Notes under the pieces: generated by a model
What the model saw: only the letters and a program-made list of their open reading frames with translations
The model's database searches: none
What the model was told of the DNA's origin: nothing
Part shown: in pieces, positions 34,143-39,066 of the stretch
How positions within the stretch are numbered: position 1 is the first letter of the stretch
Layout of the letters: each line of letters opens with the position of its first letter
Translations under genes and position numbers: made by a program
Source: Candidatus Woesearchaeota archaeon
GTDB lineage: Archaea > Nanobdellota > Nanobdellia > SCGC-AAA011-G17 > GW2011-AR17
NCBI GenBank assembly: GCA_017608525.1
Contig: JAFCFS010000007.1
Coordinates: 1-39,066, forward strand
Length of the DNA: 39,066 bases
Direction: 5' to 3'

Positions 34143-34944
34143 TTTTATCATCTCTAATAATTAGTTTAAACTCATGTTTGCTATTAAGTGTTTTCTGTTC
34201 CCAGCCAACTTTAGTTTTTATAAGTTCTAAATATTTGGGGTTAATTTCATATATTACTGAGTTTCGATTTAATTCTTTAGCTACTTTCATAACAGTTCCT
34301 GAGCCACCAAAAGGGTCTAAAACAGTTTCACCTTCTTGGCTATATAATTTAATTAATCTATAAGGTAATTCTTCTGGAAATGGTGCAGGATGTCCTTTTG
34401 TATAAGATACTTTCATTTCCCAAACACTCCAACAAACTTTTTTGATGAATTCTTCGGAAAGTTTATTTTTTTCATTAAATTCTATCTTGAATTCTCCTTT
34501 TTTCTGAAAAATTAGAATATATTCATGCATAATATTCAAGTTTAAATAACCAGGATATGGTTCCTTTTTCAAAAATTTAGTTGTGCCTCTTTGCCATAAA
34601 CCTTGGGTTCCTTTTGGCTTAACCCAGATTATTTCTTTTTTAAATGTGAAACCTAATCTTTTCATTATTTCTATAATATCACAGGGAATATGTTTCATTT
34701 CAGAGTTTGATACTGCTGTTCCAACATTTATACATGCAAATCTTCCAGCTTTCAAAACTCTAGATACCTCAATTAAAACTTCTTTTATTTCTCTGATATA
34801 TTGGTTATATCCTTTTTCTGAATCCCCATTACCATATTCTTTCAAATTCCAATAGGGAGGAGAAGTTATCATTAAATCTATAGACTCATTTTTTAATTCT
34901 TTCATATTTCTAGCATCTCCAATTATTAATAGATGTTTACTCAT
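34135..34944 (-). CDS. Beta-class DNA methyltransferase (probable m4C, modification subunit 1)
   Basis: This 269-aa enzyme has motif IV TSPPYW near the N-terminus (residues 27-32) and motif I VLDPFGGSGTV near the C-terminus. The IV-before-I order defines the beta class, and TSPPY is typical of N4-cytosine methylation, though N6-adenine cannot be excluded. KGTQGLWQRG and EPYPGYLNLNIMHEYILIF fall in the target-recognition part. ATG 34944 is chosen because GGAGGT lies 4 nt before it; the ATG at 34956 contains that ribosome site. It is preceded by the ribbon-helix-helix gene and followed by the second methyltransferase. Confidence 0.9.
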   Translation of the reverse strand: MSKHLLIIGDARNMKELKNESIDLMITSPPYWNLKEYGNGDSEKGYNQYIREIKEVLIEVSRVLKAGRFACINVGTAVSNSEMKHIPCDIIEIMKRLGFTFKKEIIWVKPKGTQGLWQRGTTKFLKKEPYPGYLNLNIMHEYILIFQKKGEFKIEFNEKNKLSEEFIKKVCWSVWEMKVSYTKGHPAPFPEELPYRLIKLYSQEGETVLDPFGGSGTVMKVAKELNRNSVIYEINPKYLELIKTKVGWEQKTLNSKHEFKLIIRDDKNA

Positions 34945-34946
34945 TT

Positions 34947-35129
34947 TTACCTCCATTTTTTCTTGGCTGAATCAGATACAAATGATTTTTCAGACAACCA
35001 AGCAATTACAATATTTCTAATTATATCCGCATCTGCGTTTCCCATCTCTCCTTTTAATTTCTGAATTAGTTCCCATTGTTTCTCTGTAAAGGAAACTTGA
35101 ATCCTCTTAGAGTAACCATTGTTTCTCAT
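34947..35129 (-). CDS. Ribbon-helix-helix (CopG-like) regulator
   Basis: This 60-aa protein starts MRNNGYSKRIQVSFTEKQWE, a beta strand followed by two helices (ELIQKLKGEMGNADADIIRNI), the ribbon-helix-helix fold. ATG 35129 is preferred to an in-frame GTG three codons upstream. TAATATAT lies about 26 nt upstream. It ends 2 nt before the methyltransferase start, and its last codons contain that gene's GGAGGT site. By position it is a candidate control protein for the restriction-modification locus, though RHH proteins also serve as antitoxins and plasmid-type regulators. Confidence 0.8.
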   Translation of the reverse strand: MRNNGYSKRIQVSFTEKQWELIQKLKGEMGNADADIIRNIVIAWLSEKSFVSDSAKKKWR

Positions 35130-35200
35130 TTTACACACCTAATACACATATATTACATAATTAAAACAAAGAAGTATTTAAATGTTTCTAAATGTTTCGA

Positions 35201-35977
35201 TTATACTTCTTTCCATCGTTCTTCAAAAAGCTCTCTCATAGAAGCCACAACTTCACTAATTTCTTTTATTGTGGTGTCTTTATTACCCAAATCTTTGATA
35301 CTTGCTCCAAAATGCCAACATTTCTTACCAGAAATTAAATATCTATCGTGAATCTTCTTATTGACTTTTATTTCAACAACAATTCCCATTTCTTTTTCCA
35401 TTTTCTTTTTGTACTCTTTAAGTTTATTAGAGTCGTAAATATTAGCGGTAAGGATTTTTAACAATTCTATTTTACCTTTCAATATTGCAAAAGGGTACAA
35501 AGTCGAATGTGAAATATGAGAATCGCATAACAAAACTTCTTTTTCTTTTATTTCAGTCATTAGGAACTCTTCTAATAACCTTATAGCTGTAAAATTCTGA
35601 CCTGATTTTATGATATAAACTGGAGCTTTTTCAATTTGTCCAAGCAATTGTCTTATTCTTTTCAGACCTTTGCTTAAAAAATAAAGAGTTCGTTCTCTCT
35701 CTTCTATAAGATTATCTTTCTTAGCTTTATGTACTATTTTTCTATAATTATCTTCTCTTCTCCCTAGTAAAATGAAGAGTTTCTTACATTCATCGTATAT
35801 TGCTCCAGATTTTTTATTATTATATTCAATTAGGTAAATAGAAAGGAGCAGAACATTAATATCTGGTAAAGAATCGTCTACCAAATACTGACCATAATTT
35901 CTGTAAATTATTCCAGAAACTGTTTCGGGTATCTTTATTTCAATATCTAAGGTTCTATTTTTCTTTTTTGAGACCAT
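35201..35977 (-). CDS. Winged-helix plus PLD-like (HDR-motif) protein, operon effector candidate
   Basis: This 258-aa protein has an N-terminal winged-helix-like region (IYLIEYNNKKSGAIYDECKK, RRLKRIRQLLG-type helices) and a C-terminal domain with KIHDRYLISGKKCWHFGASIKDLGNKDT. That motif matches the degenerate phospholipase D pattern: H210-x-R in place of HxK, and GAS in place of GS. A second HKD motif is not visible; HISHSTLYPF upstream is the possible partner site. The start ATG 35977 follows GGAGAGG by about 10 nt. It is the third gene of a three-gene HTH operon. By family such proteins may cleave nucleic acid or phosphodiesters. The activity is not established. Confidence 0.55.
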   Translation of the reverse strand: MVSKKKNRTLDIEIKIPETVSGIIYRNYGQYLVDDSLPDINVLLLSIYLIEYNNKKSGAIYDECKKLFILLGRREDNYRKIVHKAKKDNLIEERERTLYFLSKGLKRIRQLLGQIEKAPVYIIKSGQNFTAIRLLEEFLMTEIKEKEVLLCDSHISHSTLYPFAILKGKIELLKILTANIYDSNKLKEYKKKMEKEMGIVVEIKVNKKIHDRYLISGKKCWHFGASIKDLGNKDTTIKEISEVVASMRELFEERWKEV

Positions 35978-36353
35978 TTTCAACGAACCTCTCCCCTGTT
36001 GAAGTTAAAGTCCAAGCTTTTAACTTATCTTTCCTTTCCTTTGTTTCCATCATAAATCCTTTTTTGATATTTTTATTTACCATATCATTAATGTTTTTTG
36101 GTGGCTTTTCCTTTGCTTCTCTAAACCCATCTTCTAAATCTTTAGCGTTAAAGGAAGACATACCACGAAAATTTTCAAGATAGTATCCTATTACAAGTGT
36201 TTTTTCTACATCATTCTTTGGTTTTTTTGTTAAAATAAACTCTTTTATGGAAATTTGCTTTTTAGTTTGAACAGGTTTTGATTCAAGTAATTTTTCAAGC
36301 TTTTGTATTCTTTTTTCATGATCATCCAATATTTTTTTGATTTCTTCATCCAT
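35955..36353 (-). CDS. Small coiled-coil/winged-helix protein
   Basis: This 132-aa protein begins with a coiled coil (EEIKKILDDHEKRIQKLEKLL, residues 3-23). A winged-helix domain follows: SIKEFILTKKPKNDVEKTLVIGYYLENF, AKDLEDGFREAKEKPPKNINDM, then KKGFMMETKERKDKLKAWTLTSTGERFV as the wing. It is a likely DNA-binding dimer. Its SD GAGGTAA overlaps the stop of the upstream gene, and its 3' end overlaps the PLD-like gene by 23 nt. I do not recognise a named family, but similar domains are frequent in archaeal defence islands. Confidence 0.65.
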   Translation of the reverse strand: MDEEIKKILDDHEKRIQKLEKLLESKPVQTKKQISIKEFILTKKPKNDVEKTLVIGYYLENFRGMSSFNAKDLEDGFREAKEKPPKNINDMVNKNIKKGFMMETKERKDKLKAWTLTSTGERFVENGLKKEK

Positions 36354-36357
36354 TTTA

Positions 36358-37266
36358 TTACCTCAAATTCTCTTCTTTATTTTCAGACTCTTTGTTTTTC
36401 AACAATTCTTTAATCAGTAAATATCCTCCATGTAAACCAGGTATTGTTATTCTGTAGCTTGTTTTTGTACTACCCCGCTTATCTTTTTTGTGTATAATAA
36501 GATCTCTATGTTCCTTTAAGTTAGTACTCAAGTTTACAAGAGAACCAATACCAACGTCCTCTAACATTCTTATTAAGTCAGACGAAGAAATTTCCCTTTT
36601 ATTGAAATAATGATTATATGCGGTTAGGATTATAAGAGACGCTTTTAATTGTTTTTCTCCCTCATTCTTTCCTTTTGGTTGAACAAGTAAATGAATTTTT
36701 TCATCAAAATCAAAAATTTTATAAAGGTCTTCCTCATCCACTCCAACCTTTTCTGCCAAATCCTTTATTCCTTCTTTAATCGGAGTTAGCTTCTTAATTT
36801 CTTGAGGTAAAATTTTAGGCATCTTTGTTTTTTTTGTTGTTTTTATTTTTTTAGAAACGGTTTTTTTATTTTCTTTTTCATTTTCAATGTTATTCAAAAC
36901 TTCCTCTATTCTATAATGTAGAATTTTATATTCCGCATTTTCTTTTTTCAGAATACCTACTTTCACGAGATCTCCAACAGGTCCAGAGACGGTTGTTACC
37001 TTCGTACCCAATTCTTTACTAATCTCTCTTAATGTAAGAGAGTCTTTTTTAATTAATCCCAATTCTTTAGAAAAGTATCTACCTATTAACAACAGCAGTA
37101 TCTTCTTTCGATTAGAGAAATTGGGGTTTTTGATTATTATTTTCCCATCTTTTTCGTTAATTCCTATGTATTTTTTGGATTTCTCAACTAATAACCTTAA
37201 CTTTTTGATAGTATCCTCTTCACTAATGATAAGTTCTTTTAAAATTTCTTTCTTTTTATCTTCCAT
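36358..37266 (-). CDS. Protein with two winged-helix domains and a Lys-rich linker
   Basis: This 302-aa protein has an N-terminal coiled region, then a winged helix (LTLREISKELGTKVTTVSGPVGDLVKVGILKKENAEYKI, about residues 75-115). A Lys/Thr-rich basic linker comes next (KKTVSKKIKTTKKTK). A second helix-turn-helix-like part (SSSDLIRMLEDVGIGSLVNLSTNLKEHRDLIIHKKDKRG) ends in SYRITIPGLHGGYLLIKELL. It is the first gene of the operon with the 132-aa and PLD-like proteins; GGTGA precedes its ATG. It is likely a DNA-binding sensor or regulator. No family name can be assigned. Confidence 0.6.
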   Translation of the reverse strand: MEDKKKEILKELIISEEDTIKKLRLLVEKSKKYIGINEKDGKIIIKNPNFSNRKKILLLLIGRYFSKELGLIKKDSLTLREISKELGTKVTTVSGPVGDLVKVGILKKENAEYKILHYRIEEVLNNIENEKENKKTVSKKIKTTKKTKMPKILPQEIKKLTPIKEGIKDLAEKVGVDEEDLYKIFDFDEKIHLLVQPKGKNEGEKQLKASLIILTAYNHYFNKREISSSDLIRMLEDVGIGSLVNLSTNLKEHRDLIIHKKDKRGSTKTSYRITIPGLHGGYLLIKELLKNKESENKEENLR

Positions 37267-37365
37267 ATTTATTCACCATCATATTTCATCTTACATAATT
37301 AATAATGATGTTAAATTATAAATCTTTCGATATTTTAAAAGGATTTGAATGATAAAATTAAAAAG

Positions 37366-37449
37366 ATGAAGGTAGATATAAAACGCATACGAATAATGTT
37401 TAAAGAAAACAAATATGGTGTAAGCCACCCGACGGCGACCCCCGATTGA
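37366..37449 (+). pseudogene. Possible 5' gene fragment cut by repeat copy B (27 codons)
   Basis: ATG 37366 starts MKVDIKRIRIMFKENKYGV and then reads into repeat B before a TGA at 37447. TATTTTAAAA (37331-37340) lies about 30 nt upstream, as for a leaderless start. The frame is short and may be chance. The rest of the 360-nt gap (37267-37626) holds divergent promoters and repeat B. Confidence 0.3.
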
Positions 37450-37590
37450 ATATAACATCACTTGGCGTTATGCGAAGCTTCCGGTAGGAAGTTTGGGTGA
37501 GCGTTAGCGAACCGCTTAACGGCTGTTAGCAGACCGAAGCCCGAAGGTCGAGGCAAGGAGCGAAGCGACGCAGAGTTCGGGGGCGAGCAG
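37421..37590. repeat. GC-rich repeat element, copy B (long)
   Basis: About 170 nt of GC-rich sequence. It shares CCGATTGAATATAACAT (37442-37458), TGGCGTTATGCGAAGCT (37463-37479) and GAGCGTTAGCGA (37499-37510) with copy A. It contains a perfect hairpin CTTCC-GGTA-GGAAG (37478-37491), a CTG-TTAG-CAG mini hairpin, and two GCGAAGC stable minihairpin motifs. It ends GTTCGGGGGCGAGCAGA, of which a reversed relative occurs in copy D. It looks structured and non-coding. Confidence 0.85.
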
Positions 37591-37626
37591 AAAACTTTAA
37601 AAAGAATGTGGTTCTACTTAAAATAA

Positions 37627-37980
37627 ATGGTAGAAAATTACATTAGTGGGCTTTTTACTTCACAAGAATACTTTATATATAGTGTTTCTTTTACTATGAT
37701 TCCAGTTATTATTATAACGGTATTAACAATTCATACAATTATAAAGAAAAACCATAGAAGATTGATGTGGGGGTCTGGTTTTTTCTTCATATTTGGACTA
37801 TTTTCATTTGCACTTCAACAAGGAATGCTTAATACATTTTTGAGTATGGATCTAGATTATAATAATGTAATCATAGCTTATGGAAGTGTTTTGAAAACTG
37901 GAATTTATTTTTTAATATCTATACTATATGCCTTATTATCAATTATATTCCTTTTAGAAAAAAATGTACGGCTTAAATAG
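37627..37980 (+). CDS. Small three-helix membrane protein
   Basis: This 117-aa protein has three membrane helices (about residues 17-40 TMIPVIIITVLTIHTII, 48-65 SGFFFIFGLFSFA, and 90-110 GIYFLISILYALLSIIFLL) and little else. A TATA-like ACTTTAAAAA (about 37593-37602) precedes the ATG. Its end overlaps the following small HTH gene by 17 nt, so the two are coupled. Family unknown. In the accessory region such membrane plus regulator pairs may form small toxin/immunity or sensor units; this is inference from position only. Confidence 0.7.
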   Translation: MVENYISGLFTSQEYFIYSVSFTMIPVIIITVLTIHTIIKKNHRRLMWGSGFFFIFGLFSFALQQGMLNTFLSMDLDYNNVIIAYGSVLKTGIYFLISILYALLSIIFLLEKNVRLK

Positions 37981-38182
37981 GCTTTTAAAACTTCTTAAGG
38001 ATTGTAAGAAACATTCATACGAAGAACTTGAAAAAGAATTTAGTAACAAAATTAAATTATCTACAATAATGAGAGAAGCAGAGGTAAAGGGATTAGTATT
38101 GGATTATAAAATGTTAAAGAAAATAAGAATTACTGCAAAAGGATTGGAATGGTTGATAAAAATAAATGGTATAAAAAATTAG
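37964..38182 (+). CDS. Small winged-helix protein (72 aa)
   Basis: This 72-aa protein has a winged-helix pattern: SYEELEKEFSNKIKLSTIMREAEVKGLVLDYKMLKKIRITAKGLEWL, with helix 2, recognition helix and a beta wing ending in ITAKG (a T/S-x-x-G closing turn common in archaeal winged helices). It overlaps the small membrane gene by 17 nt and likely reports to or regulates it. It could also be a recombination directionality factor for the adjacent integrase. Confidence 0.65.
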   Translation: MYGLNRLLKLLKDCKKHSYEELEKEFSNKIKLSTIMREAEVKGLVLDYKMLKKIRITAKGLEWLIKINGIKN

Positions 38183-38226
38183 GGGCACTTATAAAGGGCA
38201 TTATATCCTCTCTAAAATAATTTTAA

Positions 38227-38254
38227 GGCGAGCCCCCGAATTTCTGCTAACGGG
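38227..38254. repeat. GC-rich repeat element, copy D (short, inverted)
   Basis: GCGAGCCCCCGAATTTCTGCT and AACGGG, read on the minus strand, give CGTTAGCAGAAATTCGGGGGC. This resembles copy B pieces TGTTAGCAGACC (about 37522-37533) and GTTCGGGGGCGAGC (37575-37588). It is in the opposite orientation to B and lies just upstream of the integrase. Confidence 0.45.
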
Positions 38255-38278
38255 TATTTCACGCACTTTTTATTCGTA

Positions 38279-38299
38279 TAACTTCCTAAATGGAAGTTA
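38279..38299. repeat. 8-bp perfect inverted repeat upstream of the integrase
   Basis: TAACTTCC, 5-nt spacer TAAAT, GGAAGTTA. It ends 19 nt before the integrase start and sits directly upstream of a TATA-like TTTTATAAA (38308-38316). This is the place for a repressor operator or a recombinase arm site. Confidence 0.7.
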
Positions 38300-38317
38300 A
38301 AGCGAACTTTTATAAAG

Positions 38318-39066
38318 TTGAATTTCATACAATTTTTTATAGACTTAGATATTAAAAAGCTTACGTCGCAGGAACGATACGAGTTAATAGGTAAGCTCAT
38401 CGAAGAAATAAAGCTGAGAAAGTATTCTTACCAAACAGGCAAAGCTTACATCTCAGTTGTGAAAAGGTTTCTAAAATCTGGAAAGACACCCAGAGAATTC
38501 TTGCTTTCTTACTCAAACAAGAGCAGATCAACCATGAAGGGTGCTTATTTTGCCTTGAAATTCTTCTACGAAAACGTGCTTAATGAGAAATTTGATGAGA
38601 AGCTACCATTAGCTAAAAAGAGTTTAAAACTACCTTTGGTATTAAGCAGAGAAGAGATAAGCAAAATGATTGAAGTAACTACAAACATTAAGCACAAACT
38701 TGTTTTGATGTGTCTTTACTATGCTGGTCTTAGCTTAGATGAAGTTAGAAATCTGAAATGGCAAGACATAGACTTTGATAGAGATGTTATCATCTCAAAA
38801 CGGCTAAAGGAGAAAAAGAAAGAGTTGTATTTTTACATCCTAAATTAAAAGAGATGTTGAGAGTTTATGGTATTAGCAAACAAAGTCTGGTTTTCAAATC
38901 GCAAAGAGGTAAGAAATACAATAAAAGAACGATCCAACAAATAGTAAAAAACGCAAGTAAAAAGGTGGGAATAAAAAAGAAAATAACTCCCCCCCACATT
39001 AAGGCATAGTTTTGCTACGCATTTACTTAAAGCTGGAGCAGATATAAGATATTGTTGAAAGGTTGC
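38318..39066 (+). pseudogene. Tyrosine recombinase (Xer/integrase-like) broken by frameshifts, runs off the window
   Basis: The first 156 codons (TTG start) give a core-binding domain (KYSYQTGKAYISVVKRFLKS) and the start of the catalytic domain with R144 in LSLDEVRNLKW. Near 38790-38793 the frame is lost: a missing base would restore DVIHLKTAKGEKERVVFLHPKL with the catalytic Lys. A second break lies in a run of seven Cs (38989-38995) before LRHSFATHLLKAGADIRY. A third lies near 39052, where one extra T precedes VERL. With those three repaired the reading restores an XerA-type enzyme; the C-terminal Tyr lies outside the window. It may be a decayed element gene or a contig-end assembly artefact. 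Confidence 0.8.

Noticed and set aside
34944-34956. Methyltransferase start at ATG 34956
   Set aside because: That ATG contains the ribosome site GGAGGT used for ATG 34944 and lies in the end of the RHH gene.
37421-37590. Repeat B as a tRNA or other stable RNA
   Set aside because: No T-loop-like or acceptor-stem pattern; three blocks recur in copy A, so it is a repeat family. An RNA function is still possible.
1-39066. CRISPR array, rRNA or tRNA genes
   Set aside because: I saw no regularly spaced repeats of the right length and no cloverleaf or rRNA sequence.

Overview
The window is a very AT-rich, gene-dense stretch of an archaeal genome. Archaeal markers are a homotetramer-type tRNA-splicing endonuclease, an archaeal-type tRNA m1A57/58 methyltransferase, archaemetzincin, a PIN-ATPase-KH protein, ADP-forming acyl-CoA synthetase subunits and DUF763. 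Many start codons lie 25-29 nt after a TATA box, as expected for leaderless mRNAs, while genes inside operons carry GGAGG-type ribosome binding sites. Giant cadherin-like surface proteins, tight packing and overlapping genes suggest a DPANN-type lineage (Woesearchaeota/Pacearchaeota/Aenigmarchaeota-like). That placement is inference; there is no rRNA in the window.

Layout. 1-9501: housekeeping genes: PIN-ATPase-KH (cut by the window edge), TrmI, a small HExxH protein, a LOG-like protein, ADP-forming acyl-CoA synthetase beta and alpha, DUF362, DUF429, archaemetzincin and DUF763. 9595-18749: a cell-surface cluster of two large secreted beta-domain proteins and a small membrane protein, followed by MoxR ATPase, DUF58 and a BatA-like vWA protein. 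18773-18908: a promoter followed by two matched hairpins and a T-run, a probable small RNA whose 5' end resembles the 16S rRNA anti-Shine-Dalgarno tail. 18909-30663: a transglutaminase-like protein, a winged-helix protein, a methyltransferase, divergent endA and rnz on what looks like one bidirectional promoter, a membrane protein, Lgt, a thioredoxin-fold protein, a full-length RelA/SpoT protein, a membrane protein and an FAD oxidoreductase. Lgt and a long RSH are bacterial-type functions that are unusual in archaea.

30729-39066: an accessory island. GC-rich repeat elements of one family (C, A, B, D) punctuate it. Between A and B lie a restriction-modification locus (two PD-(D/E)XK-like nuclease genes facing two DNA methyltransferases and a ribbon-helix-helix regulator) and a three-gene operon of helix-turn-helix proteins ending in a PLD-like enzyme. 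Beyond B are a small membrane protein, a small winged-helix protein and a tyrosine recombinase broken by frameshifts.

The most novel candidates are the small RNA at about 18811-18908, the HTH/HTH/PLD-like operon (35201-37266) as an undescribed defence module, and the repeat family that frames the island. All functional calls rest on motifs read by eye; no database searches were run.
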